DNA of 64,000 nucleotides from Bryobacteraceae bacterium (GTDB lineage: Bacteria > Acidobacteriota > Terriglobia > Bryobacterales > Bryobacteraceae), in NCBI GenBank assembly GCA_026002855.1, contig BPGD01000001.1, positions 3,604,001 to 3,668,000 of the forward strand, read 5' to 3'. The position numbers and the translations under genes were made by a program. Numbering within the stretch: position 1 is the first letter of the stretch; each line of letters opens with the position of its first letter. The notes beneath the pieces are model-generated. The model was not told where the DNA came from. It saw only the letters and a program-made list of their open reading frames with translations, and did not search any database. Positions 44,343 through 52,242 of this stretch are shown piece after piece.

Positions 44343-45425
44343 GTGCGCCTGCTGCTGTTGACCTGCGCGGCCGCGCTGCTGCTGCCAGCACAGCCGGTTC
44401 TCTCCCCTGAGGTCCGCCCGGACCGCCGGGTCACCTTCCGCCTGCGGGCGCCGAAGGCGCAGAAGGTGGAGCTCGCGCTGGAGACCTTCTCCCGCCGCGA
44501 AATGCAGCGCGGCGAGGGCGGCCTGTGGACGCTGACCGCGGAACCGCTCGAACCGGACAACTACGGCTGCACGTTCATCGTCGATGACACGAGTTTCGCT
44601 GACCCTCCAACGGGATGATCAAACCGAACGCGCTCGCCTTCTCGAGCGCCGTTCTGGTTCCCGGCAGTCCTGCCATGCCATGGGAGGAGACCGATGTCCT
44701 CCACGGGACCGTGCACCAGCATTTCTCCGCGTCGCGCGTGGCGGGCGACAGGCGGGACTACTTCGTCTACACGCCGCCCAACTACGCCCCGAAGAAACGC
44801 TATCCGCTGCCTGTGCTCTGCCACGGCCTCTCCGATTACGCCAATGGCTGGACCGCGGCAGGCCGGCCCACTTCATCCTCGACAATCTCATCGCGCGCGG
44901 CGAGATCCGCCCGCTCATCGTGGTCATGGCGCTCGGCTGCGGCGTGCCCCTGGAGCTGATCCGCAAGGGCGTCGAACGCCCCCACGGATGTGGAAACAGA
45001 ACGCGGCCCGATTCTCCGAGGCGCTCCTGAAGGAGGTTCTGCCCGCAGTGGAGCGCGCCTTCCGCGTCGAGAAAAAGCCGGAGAAACGCGCAATCGCCGG
45101 ACTCTCGATGGGCGGCGGCGAGGCGCTGTTGGTTGGACTCAACCATCTCGGTCAGTTCGGCTGGATCGGCGCCTTCAGCTCGGGCGGCTTCGCCGGAACG
45201 CCCGAGGAGATGTTTTCGAGGCTTGGCGAGAGGGACAATGCGCGGATCCGGCTGCTCTGGATCGCCTGCGGGCACGACGTCCGGCTGCTCGAGAGCAACC
45301 GCGAGCTGGTGGAGTGGCTGACAGGCCGCCGCATTCGCCACACCTGGCGGGAGACGCCGGGCGCGCACACCTGGCCCGTCTGGCGCCGTTACCTGGCTGA
45401 TTTCCTGCGTGAGCTCCGGTGGTGA
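44343..45425 (+). pseudogene. Feruloyl-esterase-like (esterase D family) gene with three frameshifts
   Basis: A secreted carbohydrate esterase split over three frames. Part 1 (GTG 44343, signal peptide MRLLLLTCAAALLLPAQPVL and an N-terminal beta-sandwich) ends at a stop at 44616-44618; part 2 continues in another frame as MIKPNALAFSSAVLVPG ... YPLPVLCHGLSDYANGWTAAG; part 3 is HFILDNLIARGEIRPLIVVM; part 4 is WKQNAARFSEALLKEVLP ... AGLSMGGGEALLV (nucleophile Ser) ... GAHTWPVWRRYLADF (His). Homology runs on across all junctions if one base is restored near 44605, 44868 and 44990. All three are single-base losses, so the gene is probably decaying, or the assembly has errors. The GAAAGGAAG before the GTG is a fair ribosome binding site. 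Confidence 0.85.
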
Positions 45426-45729
45426 CGCTTCCGGCTTGCCGCGCGGACATTCTCACTCGATATTCGCATGATGTTCGTCGTCTGATCGTTGTCGTTTCGC
45501 CGGTGCCGGCCGGCGAAATCAGGCGAGCTAAGAAAGGCGTATCCCAGGAATGCATTAGCAAATTCATGGAATATTCAAGATTGCGAAACAGAAGAGCGGG
45601 TGCGAGCGTCTGATTGGGTAGACAAGCATTCCCGGACCCGCCGCCCGCCCCACGGGCAGGCCGGTTCGGGTTTTCAGGGCGGATGTTTTCTCCTCCGGCA
45701 TCCGCCCTCTTTTTGTGTCTGTGCCCCGC
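45426..45729. other. AT-richer intergenic stretch with several hairpins (candidate small RNA or long 3' UTR)
   Basis: No coding frame is supported. It holds a 9-bp perfect hairpin TTTCGCCGG (45495-45503) / CCGGCGAAA (45510-45518), a GC-rich imperfect hairpin around 45629-45670, and the terminator at 45676-45715. The stretch between 45520 and 45620 is clearly AT-richer than its surroundings. The arrangement would suit a structured transcript ending at the terminator. Confidence 0.4.
45676..45715 (+). terminator. Rho-independent terminator
   Basis: 10-bp perfect stem AGGGCGGATG (45676-45685) / CATCCGCCCT (45699-45708), 13-base loop, followed by CTTTTTG. Oriented for + strand transcripts from the esterase region or the putative small RNA. 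Confidence 0.88.
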
Positions 45730-47076
45730 TTAAAGGGGCTCGAACCGGCAGGAGAAGTGGCGGAGAAACTCCGGCTGCTCGACGATGCGGTAGCCCCGCA
45801 ATTGCTGACGCCGTTCGTTGACTTCTAGGATCGCCTCCACCACATAGTCAATGTGGCTCTGCGTGTAGACACGGCGCGGAATGGCGAGCCGCAGCAGCTC
45901 ATTGCGCGCGTGCTCGCCGAACATCACCGAGCCGATCTCCACGCTCCGGATGCCGGCGTGCAGGAACAGCTCCACCGCCAGCGACTGGCCGGGAAACTGG
46001 TGGCGGGGAATGTGAGGTAGCATGCGTCCGGCGTCGATGTAGATGGCGTGGCCGCCCGGCGGCTGCACGATGGGCACGCCGGCTTCGGCCAGGTGCCTGC
46101 CGAGATAGGTGGTGGAGGCGATGCGGTAGCGCAGATAGTCCGGGTCGAGCACCTCCTGAAGGCCCACGGCAATCGCTTCCAGGTCGCGGCCGGCCAGGCC
46201 GCCGTAGGTCGGGAAGCCCTCGGTCAGGATCAGCAGGTCCTTTTCCTGGCGCGCCAGCGCGTCATCGTTGGTGCACAGCAGGCCGCCGATGTTGGCGAAG
46301 GCGTCCTTCTTGGCCGAGAACGTGCAGCCGTCGGCAAGCGAAAACATCCTGCGGGCGATGTCAAACGGGGACCAATCGTGATAGCCGGGTTCGCGCTCAC
46401 GGATGAACCAGGCGTTTTCGGCGAAGCGGCAGGCGTCGAGGTAGAAGGGAATCCCGTGGCGGCGGGCGATGCGGCTCACCGCCTCGATGTTGGCCATCGA
46501 GACGGGCTGGCCTCCGCCGCTGTTGTTGGTCACGGTGAGCATGATGAGCGGAATCCGGTCGCGTCCGCGCTCTTCAATCAGGCGCTCGAGCGCGGCCGTG
46601 TCCATGCCACCCTTGAAGGGCAGCACGGCCTGCGTGTCGGCAGCCTCCGGCAGCGGCAGGTCCACTGCCTCGGCGCCGGCAAATTCGATGTTGGCCCGCG
46701 TCGTGTCGAAGTGCGTGTTGTTCGGCACCACGTGGCCGGGCTTGCAGAGGACCGTGAACAGAATGCGCTCGGCCGCGCGACCCTGGTGCGTCGGAATGAC
46801 ATGGCGGAAGCCGGTGAGGTTTTCCACCACGCGCTTCAGCCGAAAATAAGACTCGCTGCCCGCATAGGACTCGTCACCGCGCATCATGGCGGCCCACTGC
46901 TCGGTGGACATGGCGGAGGTGCCCGAATCAGTGAGCAGATCAATGAGAATGTCGCAGGCGGGGACGAGAAAGAGGTTGTAGCCGGCCTCGCGAAGGACGC
47001 GCTCGCGCTCCTCGCGAGTGGTGTGGCGCAGCGGTTCGACGCTCTTGATGCGGAACGGCTCGATGATCGTTTTCAT
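45730..47076 (-). CDS. Tryptophanase / tyrosine phenol-lyase family enzyme
   Basis: PLP beta-eliminating lyase of 448 residues; the family splits tryptophan to indole or tyrosine to phenol, with pyruvate and ammonia. N-terminus MKTIIEPFRIKSVEPLRHTT, then TDSGTSAMSTEQWAAMMRGD and ESYFRLKRVVENLTGFRHVIPTHQGRAAE in sequence, LTVTNNSGGGQPVSMANI, and the PLP Lys in CTFSAKKDAFANIGG. The C-terminal AIPRRVYTQSHIDYVVEAI is also conserved. Tryptophanase (tnaA) seems more likely from overall impression, but substrate choice depends on a few residues I cannot resolve. ATG 47076 has GGAGG upstream. No tnaC-like leader or tryptophan permease is seen. Confidence 0.88.
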   Translation of the reverse strand: MKTIIEPFRIKSVEPLRHTTREERERVLREAGYNLFLVPACDILIDLLTDSGTSAMSTEQWAAMMRGDESYAGSESYFRLKRVVENLTGFRHVIPTHQGRAAERILFTVLCKPGHVVPNNTHFDTTRANIEFAGAEAVDLPLPEAADTQAVLPFKGGMDTAALERLIEERGRDRIPLIMLTVTNNSGGGQPVSMANIEAVSRIARRHGIPFYLDACRFAENAWFIREREPGYHDWSPFDIARRMFSLADGCTFSAKKDAFANIGGLLCTNDDALARQEKDLLILTEGFPTYGGLAGRDLEAIAVGLQEVLDPDYLRYRIASTTYLGRHLAEAGVPIVQPPGGHAIYIDAGRMLPHIPRHQFPGQSLAVELFLHAGIRSVEIGSVMFGEHARNELLRLAIPRRVYTQSHIDYVVEAILEVNERRQQLRGYRIVEQPEFLRHFSCRFEPL

Positions 47077-47303
47077 GGCGGCTCCGCCTCCAGTGTATGC
47101 CCCGGCGGCGATCCGCGCCGCGTAAATCACGCCGCAGGCAGCGCCGCACTGAGCTGTTTCGGCACCGGCCGGGCGGGGCGCCGTGAGGCTCCGTTTCCAG
47201 ACTCCGCAGTCCATAATTCGCCATTTCGGTTGTGTTACCATGCGCCCTAGATGGGCATCCTGCGGGATGTTCCTGATACTGAATCTCTTTGGGAGCGTGC
47301 CCT

Positions 47304-49400
47304 GTGAAGATCTACGAAAGCACCGATGTCCGAAACGTGGCCCTCGTCGGCCACGGCAACAGCGGAAAGACGTCGCTGGTGGCCGCGATGCTGTACACGG
47401 CCGGGGCGACCAACCGCCTGACCCGGGTCGACGAGGGCAACACGGTGACGGATTATGACGAAGAAGAGATCGCCCGCAAGATCACGATTTCAACGGCGAT
47501 TGCCGCGGTGGAGTGGAACCGGAAAAAGCTGAACCTGTTCGACACGCCGGGCTTCAACCTCTTCACCTACGACACCAAGATCGCCATGGGCGCGGCCGAC
47601 TCCGCGCTCGTCGTGGTCGACGGCGTCGCCGGCGTGGAGGTCGTCACTGAGAAGGTGTGGGAGTATGCCGAAGGGTTCCAGCTCCCCCGGGCGTTCTTCG
47701 TCAACAAGCTGGACCGCGAACGGGCGGACTTCCAGCGAACGGTGGATCACATCGTCGAGATCTTCGGCCGCCACGCCATCCCGGTGCAGTGGCCGATCGG
47801 GGCCGAGCGCGACTTCCGCGGCATCATCGACCTGATCGAGATGAAGGCCTACGAATACGTGCCCGAAGGCGACGGCAAGTGCAGGGAAATCCCCATTCCC
47901 GAAGCGCTGAAAGAGCAGGCCGAAAAGGCCCACGGCGCATTGATCGAGATGATCGCCGAAGGCAAGGACGAGCTGCTGGAACGCTACTTTGAGCAGGGCA
48001 CGCTCCCGCCGGAAGACATCATGGCGGGCCTGCACGAGGCGGTGAAGGAAGACCGCATCTTCCCCATTCTGTGCGGCTCGGCGCAGCTCAACATCGGCGC
48101 CGACCTGGCCATGAACTTCATGCTGGCCTTCTGCCCGAACCCGACCGAGCACCCGGCCATCCGCGCGATGGTCGGCGACCACGAAGAGTTCAAGACGATC
48201 ACCGACAAGGACCACGTCACCGCGTACGTCTTCAAGACGGTGGCTGATCCCTTTGCCGGCCGGCTCTCCTACTTCAAGGTCTGCACCGGCGTTCTCAAGA
48301 ACGACGCCAACCTCATCTGCATGCGGTCCAAGAGCCAGGAGCGGCTCGCCCACCTGAGCGTGCCGTTCGGAAAGCAGCTGCTGCCGGTGAATGAGCTGCA
48401 TGCGGGCGACATCGGCGTGGTGGCGAAACTCAAGGACGTGCTCACCGGCGACACGCTCTGCGAAAAGGGCGACTCGGTCGAATATCCGCGCGTCGAGATC
48501 CCTGAGCCGTCCATCGCCTATGCGATCGCAGCCAAGAGCCGCAACGACGAGGATCGCATGGGCAACGCCGTCGCCCGCATCCTTGAAGAGGACCCCGGCC
48601 TGCGTTTCTACCGCGACCCGCAGACGAACGAGTTTCTGCTCGCCGGCATGGGCGGCCAGCACGTGGAGATTGTCGTCAGCCGGCTGAAGCGGCGCTACAA
48701 CGTCGACGTCGAGCTGCGCGCGCCGAAGATCCCTTACCGCGAAACCATCCGCGGCACCGCCGACGTCCACGGCCGCCACAAGAAGCAGACCGGCGGGCAT
48801 GGCCAGTTCGGCGACTGCAAGATCCGCATGGAGCCGCTCGAGCGCGGCAAGGGCTTCGAATTCGTCAACGCCATCTTCGGTGGCGCCATCCCCAAGCAGT
48901 TCATCCCGGCGGTCGAGAAAGGCATTCTCGAAGCGGCGGCCAAAGGCTATCTGGCCGGCTATCCGGTGGTGGACTTCAAGGTGACGCTCTATGACGGCGC
49001 CTACCACGAGGTGGACTCCTCGGAAATGGCCTTCAAGATTGCCGGCCGCAAGGCGTTCAAGCTGGCGATGGAGCAGGCCAAGCCGGCGCTGCTCGAGCCC
49101 ATCATGAAGGTCGAGGTGCAGGCCCCGGTGGAGTTCGCCGGCGACCTGATGTCAGACATCAACGGCCGCCGCGGCCGCATCACCGGCATGGACACGAAGG
49201 GGTCCACGCAGATCATCCGCGCGCTCGTTCCCATGGCCGAGATGCTGACCTACCAAAACGACCTGACTTCGATCACGCAGGGCCGCGCGTCGTACACGAT
49301 GGAGTTCTCCCACTACGACTTCGTGCCGCAGGCCCAGGCGGAAAAGATCATCGCGGCTTACAAGGCCGCGGCGGCGGGCGTGGCCGAAGAAGAAGAGTAG
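47304..49400 (+). CDS. Elongation factor G paralogue (EF-G-like GTPase)
   Basis: 698-residue translational GTPase with all five EF-G domains. The G1 motif reads GHGNSGKTS rather than the AHIDAGKTT of canonical EF-G; G3 is DTPGF; G4 is NKLD; the switch I region is ARKITIST instead of RGITI. Domain IV has GGHGQFGDCKIRMEPLERG and domain V FAGDLMSDINGRRGRITGMD. This is the EF-G-like subfamily common in Acidobacteriota and Actinobacteria; it stands alone, not in a str operon, so another gene presumably supplies the main EF-G. GTG 47304 has GGGAG about 8 bases upstream. Confidence 0.92.
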   Translation: MKIYESTDVRNVALVGHGNSGKTSLVAAMLYTAGATNRLTRVDEGNTVTDYDEEEIARKITISTAIAAVEWNRKKLNLFDTPGFNLFTYDTKIAMGAADSALVVVDGVAGVEVVTEKVWEYAEGFQLPRAFFVNKLDRERADFQRTVDHIVEIFGRHAIPVQWPIGAERDFRGIIDLIEMKAYEYVPEGDGKCREIPIPEALKEQAEKAHGALIEMIAEGKDELLERYFEQGTLPPEDIMAGLHEAVKEDRIFPILCGSAQLNIGADLAMNFMLAFCPNPTEHPAIRAMVGDHEEFKTITDKDHVTAYVFKTVADPFAGRLSYFKVCTGVLKNDANLICMRSKSQERLAHLSVPFGKQLLPVNELHAGDIGVVAKLKDVLTGDTLCEKGDSVEYPRVEIPEPSIAYAIAAKSRNDEDRMGNAVARILEEDPGLRFYRDPQTNEFLLAGMGGQHVEIVVSRLKRRYNVDVELRAPKIPYRETIRGTADVHGRHKKQTGGHGQFGDCKIRMEPLERGKGFEFVNAIFGGAIPKQFIPAVEKGILEAAAKGYLAGYPVVDFKVTLYDGAYHEVDSSEMAFKIAGRKAFKLAMEQAKPALLEPIMKVEVQAPVEFAGDLMSDINGRRGRITGMDTKGSTQIIRALVPMAEMLTYQNDLTSITQGRASYTMEFSHYDFVPQAQAEKIIAAYKAAAAGVAEEEE

Positions 49401-49413
49401 GCCAATGCAGTCA

Positions 49414-49434
49414 GGGCGGCCCGCCGGGCCGCCC
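49414..49434 (+). terminator. GC-rich hairpin after the EF-G paralogue
   Basis: GGGCGGCCC (49414-49422), 3-base loop, GGGCCGCCC (49426-49434): a perfect 9-bp stem 13 bases after the stop. It has only a short T-containing tail, so it may act as a terminator or a stabilising 3' hairpin. Confidence 0.55.
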
Positions 49435-49857
49435 TTCCATTCCCCTCAGCGCCGGGTTGAACACCGGGCAGCCCTTGTTCCGTCGGCAACCGATTGAGGG
49501 GCGCAGGCGGAAGGCAAGAGGGCGGACGCCGGGGCGTCGTTGGGCGGGTTCACTCGGTGGGTGCTGAGTCGCTTGGCGATTGACGATGGCCCTGCCGGAC
49601 GAGCCCAGGCGCTTGCCATCCTCTGCCTGCCCCTTCGAGCATCCTGTGGCGGGCGCCTGCGCCTCGGAGGCGATGGCGGAGGAGCGTCCCTTGCGGGGAG
49701 GGCCGGTTCTGGCCAGACGTAGCCGACGCGGCGGCGGAACCGGTAGCGCGGGGCGGGCCGGAGGGATCATTCGCTTTGCGGGGAGCACGGGAATAAGCGA
49801 GGCGTTGAATATCCGGAAGACGCTCGTTCTCATCCCCTGCCGTTATCACTTCGGCGT

Positions 49858-49974
49858 GAAGCGGCTGCTCGATTGGCATCGGCAAAAGGCCGGCTCCATC
49901 CAGGACCCGCATCGTGTTCGGGGAACCTGCTGTATGGAAGCTGGGCGCCGTGTGACCGCTTTGGTCCGATGCGG
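49858..49974 (+). repeat. Degenerate intergenic repeat, copy A (pairs with 27002-27117)
   Basis: Aligns end to end with 27002-27117; see that entry for the shared blocks. Weaker similarity appears to continue leftward (a shared CGCTCG and TTCGAA/TTCGGCGTGAAGCGG region), so the full element may be longer. Confidence 0.6.
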
Positions 49975-50236
49975 AGCCGTTGCAGCGGGCGGTAAAGGCG
50001 CGCAGCATGCCCCCGGGTCTGAATAGAATCCCTCTGGGGCCGGAGTCTCTTCATGCGTGGCCGAGGCGAATGCGAGTAGGGTGGAAGCAGAGGCAACCGA
50101 CGCAGTAGCTGCGGGCCGCCGGCTGTCAGCACCCGCCTGACCGGGCAAACTGGCGGGAGAAGTTTGGAGGCCCGGCCGCAAGGCCGTGCCGGCGGGGCCG
50201 GCTTGTGCTATAAGGGTGAGCCTGAGGAGTGATCCG

Positions 50237-51091
50237 GTGGCCGCCGACAGCAGCGGAATGGACTACGAAAAATACTGGCGCCGGCTTCAGCAGGTGGGGC
50301 TGAATGCCTACGAGGCGCGCTCCTACCTGGTCCTGATGGGGCATCCACGGTTCAAGGCGCTGGAGCTGGCCGCGCGCGCCCGCGTGCCGCGCCAGAAGAT
50401 TTACGAGGTGCTGGACAGCCTCGTCGACAAGGGCTTCGCCCAGGTGATCCAGGAAAAGACGAAACTTTTTTCCGCCGTTGAACCGGGCCTGGCCATCCCC
50501 GCCTATCTCGAACGCCAGCGCGAGGCGATGGAACGCCAGCTCGAAGAGCAGCGCCGCATGGGTCAGGCCCTCGCCGAAGAGCTGAAGCGGCTGTATGCAG
50601 CGGGGCAGGGAGGCGCCGGGACGCTGGACTATCTGCGCATCGTCGGCGACCCCGTCCAGATCGCGGCGCACTACCGTTCCATGCTGGAATCGGTGGAACA
50701 GCGCTATATGGAGTTTTCCCGGCCGCCCTACGCTGTGGACCCGCTCGACGAGCAACTGGTGAAGCAGGCGGCCGAGCGCGGCGTCGCCTGCCGCATCCTT
50801 CAGGAAGCCGGCCCCATGGACGCGGCACACCGGCAGCGGATCGAGGAATACCGCCAGCTCGGCATTGGAGTCCGCTTCGTGCCCAGCCTGCCGATGAAGC
50901 TGGCTGTTTTTGATGGCAAGCAGGGGCTGGTGTCGCTGCTCGATCCGGTGAAGACGCGCCCGGCCTGGACCGCCGTGGTCTTTGACCACGCGAGCTTCGG
51001 CGAGGCCCTGGAAACGTTGTTCGAGCAATGGTGGGAACGCGCCTCCGAACACGAATTCCCGCTGGAGTTGAGCCAGACCGGGGTATCGTGA
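50237..51091 (+). CDS. TrmB-like transcriptional regulator
   Basis: 284 residues. The N-terminal winged helix (LQQVGLNAYEARSYLVLMGH, ALELAARARVPRQKIYEVLDSLVDKGFAQVI) is the TrmB DNA-binding domain, followed by a coiled-coil dimerisation helix (ERQREAMERQLEEQRRMGQALAEEL) and a C-terminal effector domain (MKLAVFDGKQGLVSLLDPVKTRPAWTAVVFD) of the type that senses sugars in archaeal members. TrmB regulators in bacteria are less well known; the ligand is undetermined. GTG 50237 has AGGAG 7 bases upstream; ATG 50258 is an alternative. Confidence 0.85.
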   Translation: MAADSSGMDYEKYWRRLQQVGLNAYEARSYLVLMGHPRFKALELAARARVPRQKIYEVLDSLVDKGFAQVIQEKTKLFSAVEPGLAIPAYLERQREAMERQLEEQRRMGQALAEELKRLYAAGQGGAGTLDYLRIVGDPVQIAAHYRSMLESVEQRYMEFSRPPYAVDPLDEQLVKQAAERGVACRILQEAGPMDAAHRQRIEEYRQLGIGVRFVPSLPMKLAVFDGKQGLVSLLDPVKTRPAWTAVVFDHASFGEALETLFEQWWERASEHEFPLELSQTGVS

Positions 51092-51212
51092 CGGGACGGG
51101 CGGCCTGGATCGCCGCTGACGGAAAACCGTGCGGCCGTGGCGTCCCGCTCTCGGGCGCGGCGCGCCCTTCGCTCGCGGCTCAGAAGGACGTGATCTTGCG
51201 GGAGCGGGCCAG

Positions 51213-52175
51213 TCAGGATGCCGCCGGCCGGGTCTCCTTCGAGCGGATTTCCCGGACCGCGTAAATGCGGCGACCCTGGCTCTCGAAATATGTGCGCATC
51301 AGGATCTCGCCCAGCAGCCCGGTGGTGAACATCATCAGCCCGGCCAGCAGCAGCAGGCCGCCGGTGAACAGCAGCGGCCCGTGGGCCATGATGATCTCAT
51401 AGCCGAGAATCTTCTTCACCAGCAGGAATGCCAGAATCACCCCGCCCAGGCTGACGCTGACCAGGCCGATGCGTCCAAAGAAGTGCATCGGACGGGTGAA
51501 GTACTTCAGCAGGAAGCGAATCGTCAGGATGTCAAACAGCACGTTAAACGTGCGCCCCAGGCCGTAGTGCGAGGCCCCGCCTGCGCGCGGCGGGTTCTGG
51601 ATGGGCACCTCGGCGATGCGCGCGCCGTAAAAACTCGCCAGGGCCGGGATGAACCGGTGCAGCTCCCCGTACAGGTTCACGTCTTTCAGGATCTCCGCGC
51701 GGTAGGCCTTGAACGTGGTGCCGAAATCGTGGAGGGGGACGCCGCTCACCTTCGCCATCAGCCAGTTGGCGATGCGCGACGGGATCTTGCGCAGCAGCAG
51801 ATGATCGTTGCGCTGCTTCCGCCAGCCGCTGACGATGTCGTAGCCTTCCTCGAGCTTCTCCACAAGGGCCGGCAGATCCTCGGGTGCGTGCTGGAGGTCG
51901 CCGTCCATCGACACAATCACTTCCCCGCGCGCCTCGTCGAATCCTGCCGACAGCGCCGCCGTCTGTCCGAAGTTGCGCCGAAGCCGCACGACCCGCAGCC
52001 GCGGGTCCGTCTCCACCAGGTTGGCCAGCAGCTCGAAGCTGCGGTCCGTGGAGGCATCATCGACGAAGATGATCTCGTAGGGCCGTCCCAGCCGCTCGAG
52101 CACGGCCGTCAGGCGGTCATACAGCGGCAGAATGGCCTGCTCCTCGTTGTGGATCGGGATGACGACGGAAAGCAT
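51213..52175 (-). CDS. ArnC/DPM1-like GT2 glycosyltransferase with two C-terminal helices
   Basis: 320 residues. Catalytic GT2 domain: MLSVVIPIHNEEQAILPLYD, EIIFVDDASTDRS, LRRNFGQTAALSAGFDEARG, the DxD-like MDGDLQH, and KYFTRPMHFFGRIGL leading into two C-terminal membrane helices (SLGGVILAFLLVKKI and LLFTGGLLLLAGLMMFTTGL). Such enzymes attach a sugar to undecaprenyl phosphate on the cytoplasmic face, giving the donor for GT83/GtrC-type transferases; the ArnT-like protein encoded at 9975-11465 could be a user. ATG 52175 lies 13 bases after a perfect TATAAT. Confidence 0.9.
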   Translation of the reverse strand: MLSVVIPIHNEEQAILPLYDRLTAVLERLGRPYEIIFVDDASTDRSFELLANLVETDPRLRVVRLRRNFGQTAALSAGFDEARGEVIVSMDGDLQHAPEDLPALVEKLEEGYDIVSGWRKQRNDHLLLRKIPSRIANWLMAKVSGVPLHDFGTTFKAYRAEILKDVNLYGELHRFIPALASFYGARIAEVPIQNPPRAGGASHYGLGRTFNVLFDILTIRFLLKYFTRPMHFFGRIGLVSVSLGGVILAFLLVKKILGYEIIMAHGPLLFTGGLLLLAGLMMFTTGLLGEILMRTYFESQGRRIYAVREIRSKETRPAAS

Positions 52176-52188
52176 TGCCCTGTCTCGA

Positions 52189-52230
52189 ATTATAGCAAAA
52201 GCCCCGTAAATTCAGGCATTTTGCTAAAAT
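52189..52230. promoter_or_regulatory. Divergent extended -10 promoters between the GT2 gene and gyrA
   Basis: On the minus strand TTTTGCTATAAT has its -10 at 52194-52189; on the plus strand TTTTGCTAAAAT has its -10 at 52225-52230. Both have TGC directly before the hexamer (extended -10), which creates an inverted repeat TAGCAAAA (52193-52200) / TTTTGCTA (52219-52226). gyrA then has GGAGATC just before its ATG. Confidence 0.7.
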
Positions 52231-52242
52231 GATAAGGAGATC

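Larger units (their letters stand above)
49401..50236. other. 836-base intergenic stretch with terminator and dispersed repeat
   Basis: Beyond the EF-G terminator and repeat copy A (49858-49974) I see no supported gene. Open frames on both strands are GC artefacts without recognisable domains. At the right end TATAAG (50209-50214) may be the promoter of the TrmB-like gene. Confidence 0.45.

Noticed and set aside
44600-45000. Programmed frameshifting in the esterase gene
   Set aside because: Three separate shifts at unrelated sequences without slippery heptamers or downstream pseudoknots are better explained by deletions or read errors.
49411-50181. Minus-strand frames of 100-150 codons between the EF-G paralogue and the TrmB gene
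   Set aside because: No ribosome binding sites, no recognisable domains, and they cross the degenerate repeat; GC-rich noncoding DNA commonly gives such frames.
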